Shown in pieces: positions 9,162 through 18,338 of a stretch of 64,000 nucleotides of DNA. The position numbers were made by a program, and so were the translations under genes. The notes beneath the pieces are model-generated. The model searched no databases. It worked only from the letters and a program-made list of their open reading frames with translations, and was not told the origin of the DNA. Every line of letters begins with the position of its first letter. The stretch's first letter is position 1. The stretch comes from JBFAPK01 sp040676675 (GTDB lineage: Bacteria > Actinomycetota > Actinomycetes > Mycobacteriales > Micromonosporaceae): contig NZ_JBFAPK010000031.1 of NCBI RefSeq assembly GCF_040676675.1, positions 1 through 64,000 of the forward strand. Direction: 5' to 3'.

Positions 9162-9809
9162 GTGGATCCAGAAGAGAGCCAGGTGCAGGGACGTGTCAGA
9201 TGGCGGCGCTTCGCCGCGCTGATGATCCCGGCCACCGCCGTCGCCGGCGCCATCGTCTTCGGCATGTCCAACGGCGCGATCGCCGCCTCGTTCGCCGTCT
9301 CCGGCCAGACGTTCAAGGTCTCCGCCAGCCGGCTGGAGGGCGACGGCTTCGCCCAGTACGGCGGCCTGGCGACGGAGAAGGGCGGCAACCCGAAGAACCC
9401 GGCCGACCCGAAGAACCACCCCGTCGCGGTCTCCGCGATCGCCAGCGCCGACCTCTACGACCTCTGCCAGTCCGTGAAGGTGCCGAAGCTGCCGGTGGTG
9501 CTGACCATCAAGGCGGGCGGTGGCGGCAAGCCGGCCACCGCAACCGACCTGCTGATCGACATGGACTCGCTGCGCGGCGACGCGACCTTCACCGATATCA
9601 AGATCGGCCGGGACGCCAGCGACCTGGACCCGAGCGCCGAGGCCGGCTCGTTCGGCCAGAGCGCGAGGCACGTCACCATCCTTGACCTCAAGCAGGTCGC
9701 CCGCTCCACCAGCGCCGGCACCTTCGTCCTCAACGGGCTCGACCTGAAGGTCAACGTGGGGGCCGACGCCAAGGAGTGCTTCGTCGACCCCCCGAGCACC
9801 AACTCCTAG
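9162..9809 (+). CDS. DUF6230 family membrane-anchored protein
   Basis: This 215-residue protein has a short cytoplasmic N-terminus, one hydrophobic segment (~residues 16-36, 'LMIPATAVAGAIVFGMSNG') and an extracytoplasmic part with a single Cys pair. It resembles DUF6230, an actinomycete family of unknown function that is habitually encoded next to a DUF6114 protein, as here. The GTG at 9162 is preferred over the upstream frame extension because AGGAGG lies just before it (9152-9157). The DUF6114 gene starts 130 bp downstream with its own ribosome site. The pair is probably part of the cell envelope; no activity can be claimed. Confidence 0.8.
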   Translation: MDPEESQVQGRVRWRRFAALMIPATAVAGAIVFGMSNGAIAASFAVSGQTFKVSASRLEGDGFAQYGGLATEKGGNPKNPADPKNHPVAVSAIASADLYDLCQSVKVPKLPVVLTIKAGGGGKPATATDLLIDMDSLRGDATFTDIKIGRDASDLDPSAEAGSFGQSARHVTILDLKQVARSTSAGTFVLNGLDLKVNVGADAKECFVDPPSTNS

Positions 9810-9939
9810 GCGGGACACGGTCCAGCCCGCGCACCCGGCCCGCGGCGGGCGCCCGCCGCGGCCGGCGTCCCACCACTGGCGACCCCTTCCGTCCCGTCGG
9901 CACGGACCGCGATCGACGGGACCGCTCCAGGAGGAGTAC

Positions 9940-11418
9940 GTGACGACTGCAAGCCCACAGCACGCCCGTCCCGGCGCGCTGGCCGCGGGCCGGCTGGCCT
10001 TCCGCCGCTGGCGGCGGTCCCGGCCCTTCTGGGGCGGGCTCTTCACCGCGCTCGGTGGCCTGGAGATCTTCGGTACCACCCAGATGAGCCTCGGCGGCCT
10101 GACCTTCCAGATGGGACCGACCGGCTTCCTCTCCTGGCTGATCCCGACGATCCTCGTCGCCTGCGGCATGCTGATGTGGTTCACCCCGCAACAGCGGATG
10201 TTCTACGCGATCGTCGGCGCGATGACCGCGGTGTTCTCGCTGATCGCGGTCAACCTGGGCGGCTTCTTCCTCGGGCTGCTGCTCGGCATGCTCGGCGGGG
10301 GCCTCGGGTTCGCCTGGGTACCGGCGCGGACCCCCACGCCGCCGGCCGGGAGCGAGGAGCCCGAACCCGTGACCGCGACGGAGTGGCCCGGGCCGGATCC
10401 CGCGCCCGCGACCCGACCGCCGGAGCCGGTCGCCGGGGAGCGGCGGCCCGAGCCGGATCCCGGGACCGCGACAGAGCGGCCCGAGCCGGCCGCGCCGGTC
10501 GGGGGCACCGAACCGGCGGGGCCCGATCCCCGACTGCTCGGGGTGATCCTGCTGGTGTCCGGCCTGGCGATCGCCGGCCTGGTGACGCTCGACCGGGCGG
10601 CCCCGGCGCAGGCGGCGCCCTGCCCGCCGGCCGTGGGGGCGTCGCCCCCGGCGAGCCGGCCCGTACCCGGCGGCACGACCGCCAGCCCGAGCGCCTCGCC
10701 GAGCGCCACGCCCGGCGGCCGCAGCGGGGACGGCGGCGGCCTGCTCGGGGACATCGTCGACGGCATCGGCGACGGGCTGCACCGGCTGCTCGGCGGCGGG
10801 AACGAGCCGCAGGCGCCGGCGCCCACGGCGACCCCGCCGGCGGTACGCCCGGCCGGCAGCCCGACGCCGGCCCCGTCCGTGCCGTCGGGCCGACCGATCC
10901 CGAGGACGGGCGCCTGCGCGCCGGGCGCGGCGAGCCCGACGCCGAGCGGGTCCGCGACGGCGGTACCGCTCATCGACCCGCCGGCCGACCAGCCGTACGT
11001 GAACAAGGTCCCGTCGCTGATGACCGGTACCAAGGTCACCATGTACGGGCTGCGGCTGAATGGGATCGTCGAGCTGCCGAAGAAGGGCGGCGGTACGGTA
11101 CGGGCGCTGGACTTCGGGATGACCCGGGCCGTCACCGACAACTTCGCGCTCAAGGTGCCCGGCCCGGCCGACAGGTCACAGCTGCTGCGCAGCAGCGCGC
11201 TCTCGGTCGAGGGCGACGTCCACTTCTACACGAGCCGCTTCTCCGGCAAGTTCCTCGGCGTCGCGCCGCTCACGCTCACCCCGGACCAGCCGATCCCGCC
11301 GGACGGCATTCCGCTGACGGTGCCGGTCCCGGTGGTCTTCACCGACCCGGAGATCGACCTGGTCTTCGTCAACTGCCACACCCTGACGGCGCCCGACCTG
11401 GTGCACACCCTGGTGTGA
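9940..11418 (+). CDS. DUF6114 family multi-pass membrane protein with long extracellular tail
   Basis: A 492-residue protein. The first ~125 residues carry about four hydrophobic helices including 'LFTALGGLEIFGTTQMSLGG' and a Gly/Leu-rich one, which fits DUF6114. A Pro/Glu/Ala-rich linker and a further hydrophobic segment (~195-210) follow. The C-terminal ~140 residues form a beta-rich domain ('MTGTKVTMYGLRLNGIVELP'). This is much longer than the core DUF6114 domain, so it may be a fusion with a second exported domain similar to the DUF6230 beta region. The GTG start at 9940 has AGGAGGAG immediately upstream (9930-9937). Its partner, the DUF6230 gene, is 130 bp upstream. A 26-bp imperfect duplication of the gene's last codons lies at 11418-11450. 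Confidence 0.78.
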   Translation: MTTASPQHARPGALAAGRLAFRRWRRSRPFWGGLFTALGGLEIFGTTQMSLGGLTFQMGPTGFLSWLIPTILVACGMLMWFTPQQRMFYAIVGAMTAVFSLIAVNLGGFFLGLLLGMLGGGLGFAWVPARTPTPPAGSEEPEPVTATEWPGPDPAPATRPPEPVAGERRPEPDPGTATERPEPAAPVGGTEPAGPDPRLLGVILLVSGLAIAGLVTLDRAAPAQAAPCPPAVGASPPASRPVPGGTTASPSASPSATPGGRSGDGGGLLGDIVDGIGDGLHRLLGGGNEPQAPAPTATPPAVRPAGSPTPAPSVPSGRPIPRTGACAPGAASPTPSGSATAVPLIDPPADQPYVNKVPSLMTGTKVTMYGLRLNGIVELPKKGGGTVRALDFGMTRAVTDNFALKVPGPADRSQLLRSSALSVEGDVHFYTSRFSGKFLGVAPLTLTPDQPIPPDGIPLTVPVPVVFTDPEIDLVFVNCHTLTAPDLVHTLV

Positions 11419-11490
11419 GCCACCTGGCACACACCCTGGTCTGAGCCGCCTGGTGTGCGCCCGGGCCGTGCCCGGAGCCGCGAAAAAGCA

Positions 11491-11541
11491 GGGGCCGGAC
11501 CGCCCGCCACGGCGACCGCCGTGCGCGGGTGATCCGGCCCC
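11491..11541. terminator. bidirectional terminator between convergent genes
   Basis: GGGGCCGGA (11491-11499) pairs with TCCGGCCCC (11533-11541), with further pairing inside. It sits between the DUF6114 gene (plus) and the DUF885 gene (minus), whose 3' ends face each other, so it could serve both. Confidence 0.6.
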
Positions 11542-11569
11542 CGACCGGCGAGCCTTCTCAAACACCCCT

Positions 11570-13240
11570 TCAAAGCCGCGCGAGCGCCGCCTTCAGCGGG
11601 TCGAGCCCGAGCGAGCCTAGGTTCAGCGCGGCCCGGTGGAACTCCTTGAGGTCGAAGTCGGCGCCCTTGCGCGCCTTCGCGTCGTCGCGGGCCTGCAACC
11701 AGATCCGCTCACCGACCTTGTAGGACGGCGCCTGGCCCGGCCAGCCGAGGTAGCGGTTCAGCTCGAACCGCAGGTTCTCGTCCGGTACCCGGCAGTGCGC
11801 CCGCATGAACTCCCAGCCCAGCTCCGGGGTCCACCGCTCGCCCGGGTGGAAGCCGAACGGGTTGTCGCGGGGGATCTCCAGCTCCAGGTGCATACCGATG
11901 TCGACGATGACCCGCGCCGCCCGCAGCGCCTGGCCGTCGAGCATGCCGAGCTTCTCGCCCGGGTCCTCCAGGTAGCCGAGGTCGTCCATGAGCCGCTCCG
12001 AGTAGAGCGCCCAACCCTCGCCGTGCCCGGAGCACCAGCAGAGCAGCCGCTGCCAGCGGTTGAGCAGCTCGGCGCGGACGGCGGTCTGGCCGACCTGGAG
12101 GTGGTGGCCCGGTACGCCCTCGTGGTAGACCGTGGTCACCTCGCGCCAGGTGGAGAAGTCCGTGATGCCCTGCGGTACCGCCCACCACATCCGGCCGGGG
12201 CGGGAGAAGTCCTCGCTCGGGCCGGTGTAGTAGATCGCGCCGTCGCTGGTCGGTGCGAGGCAGCACTCGATCCGGCGTACCTGCTCGGGAATGTCGAAGT
12301 GGGTGCCGTGCAGCTCGGCGATGGCCTTGTCGGCGAGCGCCTGCATCCAGTCCCGGAACGCCTCCTTGCCCTGGATCCTCCGCGCCGGGTCGGCGTCGAG
12401 CGCCGCCACCGCCTCGTCCACGGTGGCGCCCGGCCGGACGATCCGCCCGGCCACCGCGCGCATCTCGCTCTCCAGCCGGGCGAGCTCCTCGAACCCCCAG
12501 GCGTACGTCTCGTCGAGGTCGACCCGGGCGCCGAGGAAGTACTGCGAGGCGAGCTGGTACCGCTCGCGACCGACGGCCTGCTTCTCCCGGCCCCGGGGCG
12601 CCAACTCGTCGCGGAGGAACTGGCCGAACTGGGCGGTGGCGGCGGTGGCCGCGGCGGCACCGCGACGCAGGTCGGCTTCGAGCGCGCCGCTCGCGGAGAG
12701 CCGGTCCACCAGCCCGTGGAAGAAGTTGTCCGCGTCCGGGTCGGTCCAGATGTCGCACTGCTTGGCGACCTCGACCAGCTGGGCCCGGGAGCTCACGTGC
12801 CCGTCGTCGGCGGCCGTACGCAGCGTGGTCTTGTAGTCCTCCAGCGCCGACGCGAACCCGTTGAGCCGGGCCGCGATGTTGCTCACGGCCTGCTCGCCCT
12901 GGACCGGCATCAGGTCGAAGACCTGGCGGATGTCGTGCAGCCCGCTGGCGATGACGTTGACCTCGCTGCTGGTCTCCCCGGCGTCGTACCGGGCCAGCTC
13001 CAGCCCGAGCCGTTCCTGCATCGCCTCCTTGGCGACCCGTTCCGACTCGTTCTCCGGCTCGATCGTGCCCAGCTCCGCCAGGGTACGGCGGGTCAGCTCC
13101 GCCTGGGCCTCGTAGCCGGCCGGCGAGAGGTCGTTGAGCTGGTCGTCGTAGCCGCCAATACCAACATAGGTCGCGCCGACGGGGTTGAGCGGCGCCCAGT
13201 CGGCGACGTAGCGGTTCGCGAGGTCATCGATTCGTCCCAC
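11570..13240 (-). CDS. DUF885 family protein, probable zinc metallopeptidase
   Basis: About 556 residues, matching the DUF885 family of bacterial proteins that resemble gluzincin peptidases. The key sites are HEGVPGHH at about residues 373-380 (HExxxGHH zinc motif) and GHGEGWALYSE at ~404-414, the second conserved block holding the third ligand. No signal peptide or membrane segment is visible, so it is probably cytoplasmic. I set the start at the GTG at 13240, where family similarity begins ('RIDDLANRYVADWAPLNP'). The frame also stays open to a GTG at 13285, and neither has a convincing ribosome site. It is divergent from the EamA exporter gene, separated by ~150 bp. Confidence 0.85.
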   Translation of the reverse strand: MGRIDDLANRYVADWAPLNPVGATYVGIGGYDDQLNDLSPAGYEAQAELTRRTLAELGTIEPENESERVAKEAMQERLGLELARYDAGETSSEVNVIASGLHDIRQVFDLMPVQGEQAVSNIAARLNGFASALEDYKTTLRTAADDGHVSSRAQLVEVAKQCDIWTDPDADNFFHGLVDRLSASGALEADLRRGAAAATAATAQFGQFLRDELAPRGREKQAVGRERYQLASQYFLGARVDLDETYAWGFEELARLESEMRAVAGRIVRPGATVDEAVAALDADPARRIQGKEAFRDWMQALADKAIAELHGTHFDIPEQVRRIECCLAPTSDGAIYYTGPSEDFSRPGRMWWAVPQGITDFSTWREVTTVYHEGVPGHHLQVGQTAVRAELLNRWQRLLCWCSGHGEGWALYSERLMDDLGYLEDPGEKLGMLDGQALRAARVIVDIGMHLELEIPRDNPFGFHPGERWTPELGWEFMRAHCRVPDENLRFELNRYLGWPGQAPSYKVGERIWLQARDDAKARKGADFDLKEFHRAALNLGSLGLDPLKAALARL

Positions 13241-13386
13241 GGCACGACGATACGTGACGCGCGCGGATCGACGCCGACCTGCCACGATGGTGCCGGCAGC
13301 TCACGTGACCGACGCCCGACCGGTACGCCGTCCGACGGCCGGTGGCCGGGAAAATGGCAGCGTTCCGGTCGTACCCGTAGGGCAGA

Positions 13387-14478
13387 GTGTCAGGGGTGAA
13401 CACCCTATCCACTCCTGACAACCCCGAGTCGGTGAAGCGCTGGCTGCCAGGCTTCTTCGCGCTCGCCCTCATCTGGGGTGCGAGTTTCCTCTTCATCAAG
13501 ATCGGCGTACGCGAGCTGCACCCGTTCTACGTGACGCTGGGCCGGGTCGCCGCGGGGGCGATCACCCTGCTGATCGCGCTCGCCGTGCTCCGCCAGCGGC
13601 TGCCCCGCGACCCGCGGCTGTGGCTGCACATGATCGTGGTGGCCGGGATCGGCACGGTCATCCCGTTCACCCTCTTCGGCTACGGCGAGCAGCGGGTCTC
13701 GTCCATGCTCGCCGGGATCTGGAACGCCACCACGCCGCTGATGGTGCTGCCGCTGTCGGTGCTGGCCTTCCGTACCGAGCGGATGACCGGGCGCAAGGCG
13801 GCCGGGTTCGGGCTGGGTTTCCTCGGGGTGCTCGTGGTGCTGGGCGTCTGGCGGGGCGTGGGTGGGGTCGAGCTGACCGGGCAGCTCATGTGTCTCGGCG
13901 CGGCGTTCTGTTACGGGTTGGTGATCCCGTACCAGAAGCGGTTCGTCGCGGGGCGGCCCGAGTCGGGACTGGCGCTCTCCGCCGCGCAGCTCGTCGTCGG
14001 TACCGCGCAGCTCGCGATCGTGGCGCCGCTGGTCGCCGGCGCGCCGCCCGCACCGACCCGGCTCTCGCTCGACGTGATCGCGAGCGTGCTCGCCCTCGGG
14101 GCGCTCGGCACCGGCATCGCATTTGTGATCAACATGCGGAACATCCGAATCGCCGGGGCGAGCACCGCCTCCATGGTCACCTACCTCGTCCCGGTCTTCG
14201 CGGTGGTCTTCGGCGCCCTCGCGCTGGACGAGCGGCTCGCCTGGTACCAGCCGGTCGGTGCGGTGATCGTGCTGGCCGGCGTCGCCGTCTCGCAGGGCCT
14301 CGTACCCGCCCGCCGCCGGCCGGACCGGGCCGCGCCGGAACCGGACCCCGCCGCGCCGCCGACGGAACCGGCCGCGCCGGAGCCGGACACGGACCGGCCC
14401 GCGAATGGACGGGGCGCCGGCCAGGTCACGGCCGCGGCGGCGACGGTACGGGCCCCGCGCGCCGCCACCCGCCGCTGA
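13387..14478 (+). CDS. EamA/DMT-family transporter
   Basis: A 363-residue inner-membrane protein with about ten hydrophobic helices arranged as two EamA repeats. The first repeat starts 'LIWGASFLFIKIGVREL' and the second ends 'VPVFAVVFGALALDERL', both typical of drug/metabolite exporters of the RhaT/YdcZ-like superfamily. The final ~55 residues are a hydrophilic Pro/Ala/Glu tail, longer than usual. The substrate cannot be told. The GTG at 13387 (AGGG nearby) is used; a second GTG at 13396 would remove three residues. It probably shares its upstream region with the divergent DUF885 gene. Confidence 0.85.
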   Translation: MSGVNTLSTPDNPESVKRWLPGFFALALIWGASFLFIKIGVRELHPFYVTLGRVAAGAITLLIALAVLRQRLPRDPRLWLHMIVVAGIGTVIPFTLFGYGEQRVSSMLAGIWNATTPLMVLPLSVLAFRTERMTGRKAAGFGLGFLGVLVVLGVWRGVGGVELTGQLMCLGAAFCYGLVIPYQKRFVAGRPESGLALSAAQLVVGTAQLAIVAPLVAGAPPAPTRLSLDVIASVLALGALGTGIAFVINMRNIRIAGASTASMVTYLVPVFAVVFGALALDERLAWYQPVGAVIVLAGVAVSQGLVPARRRPDRAAPEPDPAAPPTEPAAPEPDTDRPANGRGAGQVTAAAATVRAPRAATRR

Positions 14479-14552
14479 CGGCCGTACGCCCGCGCCCGGT
14501 GGCACCACGGGTGGCGGCTCCCGGTGCACGGTGGTGTCAGTGCGCGGCGGTG

Positions 14553-15620
14553 TCAGTGCGCGGCGGCCCACTTCACCAGGCGGTCGGCCGACCAGGTGTT
14601 GACCACCCGGTCGGCCGGTACGCCGCAGAGCGCCGCCCGCTCGCACCCGAAGCGCTGCCAGTCGAGCTGGCCCGGCGCGTGCGCGTCGGTGTCGATCGCG
14701 AAGTGGCAGCCCGCCTCCAGGGCGAGCCGGATCAGCCGCTTCGGCGGGTCCTGCCGCTCCGGCCGTGAGTTGATCTCGACGGCCTTGCCGTACTCGGCGC
14801 AGGCGGCGAAGACGGCGTCCGCGTCGAAGTCGCTCGGCGGGCGGGTACGACCGCGGTGCCCCCGGTCGCCCGGACCGGTGACCCCGGCCGGCCGGCTGGC
14901 GACCATCCGCCCCGTGCAGTGGCCCAGGATGTCCAGGTGCGGGTTGGCGACCGCGGCCAGCATCCGTCGGGTCATCCGGGCCTTCTCGTCGTTCAGCCCG
15001 CTGTGCACCGAACCGACCACCACGTCGAGCCGGGCCAGCAGCTCGTCGGACTGGTCCAGCGACCCGTCGGCGAGGATGTCCACCTCGATGCCGGTGAGGA
15101 TGCGGAAGCCCGACGGCAGCGCCGCGTTGACCGCCGCGACGTGGTCGAGCTGCCGGCGCAGCCGGTCGGCGGTCAGGCCCCGGGCCACCTTCAGCCGCGG
15201 CGAGTGGTCGGTCAGCACCACGTACTCGTGCCCCAGCTCGACCGCCGCCAGCGCCATCTCCTCGATCGGCGAACCCCCGTCGGACCAGTCCGAGTGGGTG
15301 TGGCAGTCGCCCCGCAGCGCGGTACGCAGCGCCGCGGCGGCCTCGTCCAGGTCGGTGCCCTCCGTGGCGAGCAGCCGCCGCAGGTAGACCGGCTCCTCGC
15401 CGCGCAACGACTCGACCACCGACCGGGCGGTCACCTCGCCGACGCCCGAGAGTTCGGTCAACGTACCGGCCTCGGCGCGGGCGGTCAGTTCGCCGGCGGG
15501 CAGCGCGGCGAGCGTCTTCGCGGCGGTGCGGAAGGCGCGTACCCGGTAGGTGGCCTCGTTCGCCCGCTCCAGCAGGAAGGCGATCCGCCGCAGGTCGGCG
15601 ACGGCGTCCCGGGGGCTCAT
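14553..15620 (-). CDS. PHP domain phosphoesterase with helix-hairpin-helix N-terminus
   Basis: 355 residues. The first ~100 resemble the helical 8-kDa/fingers part of family X DNA polymerases, including an HhH 'LTELSGVGEVTARSVVE' at ~55-70. This is followed by a PHP metal-dependent phosphoesterase domain with HTHSDWSDG (H107, H109) and later metal-ligand regions 'LTDHSPRL', 'GIEVDIL', 'DILGHCTGR' and 'IDTDAHAPGQ'. This is the layout of stand-alone PHP proteins related to the C-terminal half of bacterial PolX, without the polymerase palm, so I expect a phosphatase or nuclease rather than a polymerase. The ATG at 15620 matches the family N-terminus although its ribosome site is weak. The M23 lipoprotein gene ends 38 bp upstream and may be co-transcribed. 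Confidence 0.87.
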   Translation of the reverse strand: MSPRDAVADLRRIAFLLERANEATYRVRAFRTAAKTLAALPAGELTARAEAGTLTELSGVGEVTARSVVESLRGEEPVYLRRLLATEGTDLDEAAAALRTALRGDCHTHSDWSDGGSPIEEMALAAVELGHEYVVLTDHSPRLKVARGLTADRLRRQLDHVAAVNAALPSGFRILTGIEVDILADGSLDQSDELLARLDVVVGSVHSGLNDEKARMTRRMLAAVANPHLDILGHCTGRMVASRPAGVTGPGDRGHRGRTRPPSDFDADAVFAACAEYGKAVEINSRPERQDPPKRLIRLALEAGCHFAIDTDAHAPGQLDWQRFGCERAALCGVPADRVVNTWSADRLVKWAAAH

Positions 15621-15658
15621 CCCGTCACCGTATCCGGAGCCGGGACGCCCCGCGCGAC

Positions 15659-16411
15659 TCACGGCGCCTTCGGGCAGCCCTTGTCGTGCTGCCAGGCGGT
15701 CACCTTCGCCGCCGGCGACCGGTTCACGTGCTTGCGCCACGCGTCGAGGAACTCCGCCGGCCAGACCACGCCCCGCCGGATCCACCAGTCGGCCGTGCGC
15801 TGGCACGGCGGCGAGATGCCGAAGTGCAGGTGGCAGACGTTGTTCGCGTTGCCGGTACGCCCGACCGAGCCGATCCGCTGACCCGCGCGTACCCGTACGC
15901 CCGCCTCGATCCCGGCCGTCACCTCGACCAGGTGCGAACCGTAGTAGCGGACCCCGTCGTCGCCGAGCAGCGACACCGACTTGCCGCCGTTGAGTGGCCC
16001 CTTCGGCCCGTTCTCGTCGAATTCGTCGACCCGGCTCACCTCCAGGACCCGGCCGTTGGTGACGGCCACGACGGGCGAGCCGCAGTTGGCGAAGATGTCC
16101 GTGGCCGGGTACGCCGAGTGGGTCTTGTGGTACGAGACGTTGCCGGTCTGGACCGGGAAGACGTACGGTCCGGCGGTGGCCGACGGCGACGGCGTCTGGC
16201 GGACGGCCGGCGGCGGCGTGGCCGGGGAGGCGCTGACCACGGGCGTACCGGTGGCCGGTGGCGGGGTGCCGCTTCCGCCGACGAACGACGGCGCGGCCGG
16301 CTCGGCGTCGGTACCGCAGCCCGCGAGCAGTGCCGACGCCAGCAGTACGACCACCGGGATTCCGATGGTGTGACGGCTCCGTGCCGGACGCCGTCTCTCC
16401 TCCGGTGACAT
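15659..16411 (-). CDS. M23 (LytM) family metallopeptidase, lipoprotein
   Basis: A 250-residue exported protein with a lipobox (LLAGC, Cys32) after a hydrophobic stretch, so probably a membrane-anchored lipoprotein. A Pro/Thr/Ala-rich spacer leads to a LytM fold with H98 and D105 as candidates for the HxxxD-type ligands (spacing is longer than canonical, HSAYPATD) and HLHFG (H194, H196). The family cleaves peptidoglycan cross-bridges. The unusual first ligand spacing means it could be a degenerate, non-catalytic LytM activator. The start at 16411 is chosen because it places the lipoprotein signal at the N-terminus; the frame extends upstream to 16660. The PHP gene follows 38 bp downstream. Confidence 0.85.
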   Translation of the reverse strand: MSPEERRRPARSRHTIGIPVVVLLASALLAGCGTDAEPAAPSFVGGSGTPPPATGTPVVSASPATPPPAVRQTPSPSATAGPYVFPVQTGNVSYHKTHSAYPATDIFANCGSPVVAVTNGRVLEVSRVDEFDENGPKGPLNGGKSVSLLGDDGVRYYGSHLVEVTAGIEAGVRVRAGQRIGSVGRTGNANNVCHLHFGISPPCQRTADWWIRRGVVWPAEFLDAWRKHVNRSPAAKVTAWQHDKGCPKAP

Positions 16412-16617
16412 CCGGCCATCCTGGCAGATCATGGGCGTTCCCGCCCGCCGGATGTGCGTCGCCGCGCGGGGCGTGACGTCCCGGCGCGCCCGGATTCCGG
16501 CCGGGCACGTGACCCCCGAGGACTTCAGCGCCGGCGCGGCCGACCGCGTCGGCCCGCCCGTGCCGGCGGGTACGCTGCGGCGAGGGGTCGAGCCCGAACC
16601 GCGAAGGAGCGAGCCCG

Positions 16618-17337
16618 ATGACGCAGCAGCCGGCCGCCGGCCCGCCACCCGGTACGTCACCCGACGCGCCGGGGCGCGATACGCCGGCGCCCGATACCCG
16701 GCCGGTCAGCGTGACACCGGCGCCCGCTTCGCCGCCGCCGGTCGCCATGTCGGCGGCACCCGGCTCGCCGCCGACCGCCGTGACACCGGCGCCCGCCTCG
16801 CCGCCGCCCGTCGCCGTGACACCGGCGCCCGCCTCGCCGCCGCCCGTCGCCGTGACACCGGCGCCCGGTGCTGGACCGTCCGGGGCGGGGCCGTCCGGCG
16901 TGGCCTCCGGGTACCCGCGCTTCGGCGGAGCGGGCTATCCGCGCTTCGGCGGGCCGGGCCCCGATGCCGCCGGAGCGCCGGGGTGGCCGGGCACGGCGGC
17001 GGGGCGTACCCCGTCGGGGTTGTTCCCGTCCGCGCAGCCGCAGCGGCCCACCTACCGCGAACCGCATCCGGTGCGGAACGGCCCGCTGGCCGCCGGCGCG
17101 GCGGTGACCGCCGTCTGGCTGTTCTTCTTCGGGCTGCTCGGTGCCGACCTGCGCGGCTATGCCTGGTGGACGATCTTCGCGGGCGGCGTCGCCTGGCTGG
17201 TCGCGCTCGGACTGGGCCGGCTGGGCGACCGGGGCGCGGCGGCGGGCGTCGCGATGGCGACCGCCCTGGGCTGGAGCATCGCGGCGATCGCCGTGGCGTT
17301 GCGCTGGTCCGGCGGTGGCGACTGGCCACTCTGGTGA
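16618..17337 (+). CDS. proline-rich membrane protein with 12-residue repeats
   Basis: A 239-residue protein of unknown function. The first ~150 residues are Pro/Ala/Gly-rich and contain a repeated VTPAPASPPPVA unit and two 'YPRFGG' motifs. The last ~90 residues hold three hydrophobic helices, the first being 'GPLAAGAAVTAVWLFFFGLLG'. Its form (disordered cytoplasmic head, small membrane domain) is common in actinobacterial cell-division or secretion neighbourhoods, but no family is recognised. The ATG at 16618 follows AAGGAG at 16604-16609, a good site. It is divergent from the M23 lipoprotein gene. Confidence 0.7.
   Translation: MTQQPAAGPPPGTSPDAPGRDTPAPDTRPVSVTPAPASPPPVAMSAAPGSPPTAVTPAPASPPPVAVTPAPASPPPVAVTPAPGAGPSGAGPSGVASGYPRFGGAGYPRFGGPGPDAAGAPGWPGTAAGRTPSGLFPSAQPQRPTYREPHPVRNGPLAAGAAVTAVWLFFFGLLGADLRGYAWWTIFAGGVAWLVALGLGRLGDRGAAAGVAMATALGWSIAAIAVALRWSGGGDWPLW
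16711..16866 (+). repeat. 36-bp tandem repeat in coding sequence
   Basis: The unit encodes VTPAPASPPPVA. Copies lie at 16711-16746, 16780-16815 and 16816-16851 with a partial one at 16852-16866; a diverged 33-bp unit lies at 16747-16779. The last two full copies look identical at the DNA level, which suggests recent slippage. Confidence 0.85.
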
Positions 17338-17502
17338 GCCGTGCGGCGCGCCCGCGTCGAGACTGCGCAAGGTGACTGCCGTGTCTACGTTCCGACAACT
17401 TTGCCGGGCGCTCGGTGTGCGATCGTGGGCGCAGCGTAGTTCTACCGACGCGTAACCTCGATTGCCTTGACGCGAGCCCCCCGACTCGGCACGCTCGGCT
17501 TC

Positions 17503-17670
17503 ATGGCCTGGACAGAGCAGCGGCTCGACCCCGAGCGCAGCCGCCGTCGGTTACAGCTCCTCGCCGAGCTGGCCGGGGCTAAGGCGGTACGAGCGCGGGA
17601 ACGCCCGCGTCGCCTGCGTTACGACCAGTTGCGTGAGCTGATCGACACGCGCCGTCGCCGCGCGGGCTGA
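17503..17670 (+). CDS. small basic protein, 55 residues, unknown
   Basis: A short frame starting ATG at 17503, rich in Arg and Leu and predicted to be helical ('RSRRRLQLLAELAG', 'YDQLRELIDTRRRR'). Its codon positions follow the genomic third-position G+C bias, which supports coding, and it ends just before the tadA-partner operon. No clear ribosome site is present, and a longer version from a TTG at 17467 is possible. I do not recognise a family. It could be a small conserved actinobacterial protein or a chance frame. Confidence 0.4.
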   Translation: MAWTEQRLDPERSRRRLQLLAELAGAKAVRARERPRRLRYDQLRELIDTRRRRAG

Positions 17671-17813
17671 CGCGTCCGCCCGACCAGTGACCATTAACAT
17701 TCGATTCCATCGCCTCTCTCGGGGCGTTGTCCGACGAGTCTGGAACGCGACCGGTTACCGTCACGCGTAATGACAAGTCGGCGGTGTTGTACCGCGGGGC
17801 AATTGGGGGGACC

Positions 17814-18338
17814 GTGTCGTACTTCGCTGCGGCCGTTGTGCGTGGTGGTGACGGCTGGACGGCGGCTGAGGTGGACCTCGGCGGAGTGGCGGACGTGGAC
17901 GAGGTCGCGGACCGGCTCCGCGACGTCGATCCGGATGCCGACCTGTCCCTGCTCTTCGTCGAGTCCGACGACGTCTACCTGGTGATCCTGCGGCTCGACG
18001 AGGGCGAGGACCTGCGCGTCTTCGGCTCCGACTCGGCCTTCGCGGAGGAGTCCCGGCTCGGCGAACTGCTGGTCGGCGACCTCAAGGCGCCCGTACCGGG
18101 CATCGACGACGTCGGCGGCGCCCCCGGCGGCGGTGGCGACGAGGAGACCGACCGGCCGGCCGCGGACCCCGACGCCGACCCGGTCGGTGACGCCGACCTC
18201 CTGGCCGACCTGGGCATCTCCAGCCGGCAGTTGCTGGCGCTCTGCGCGCACGAGGGCCTGCTGCCGGCCGACGTCACGGCCGAGGTGTGCCAGATCATCG
18301 GCGCCGGCGACGAGATCGAGGAGCTGCGCGAGGCGTGA
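17814..18338 (+). CDS. tRNA adenosine deaminase-associated protein
   Basis: A 174-residue acidic protein that belongs to the family annotated as 'tRNA adenosine deaminase-associated', found directly upstream of tadA across actinobacteria. An alpha/beta N-terminal domain ('SYFAAAVVRGGDGWTAAEV', 'DLSLLFVESDDVYLVILRL') is followed by an Asp/Gly/Pro-rich linker and a short helical C-terminus. The GTG at 17814 is chosen because GGGGGG at 17805-17810 precedes it and the family starts here; the frame is open from 17727. Its stop overlaps the tadA start as GTGA, indicating translational coupling. Its biochemical role is not established. Confidence 0.88.
   Translation: MSYFAAAVVRGGDGWTAAEVDLGGVADVDEVADRLRDVDPDADLSLLFVESDDVYLVILRLDEGEDLRVFGSDSAFAEESRLGELLVGDLKAPVPGIDDVGGAPGGGGDEETDRPAADPDADPVGDADLLADLGISSRQLLALCAHEGLLPADVTAEVCQIIGAGDEIEELREA

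Noticed and set aside
11418..11450. Duplicated gene end after the DUF6114 gene
   Set aside because: A short 26-bp imperfect repeat of the stop-codon region; likely local slippage with no independent function visible.
14553..16748. One 731-residue PHP plus upstream fusion
   Set aside because: The frame upstream of 15620 overlaps the M23 lipoprotein gene in another frame; PHP similarity starts at 15620.
16711..16866. CRISPR-like array
   Set aside because: The 36-bp units are directly adjacent coding repeats without unique spacers. No CRISPR array was seen in the window.
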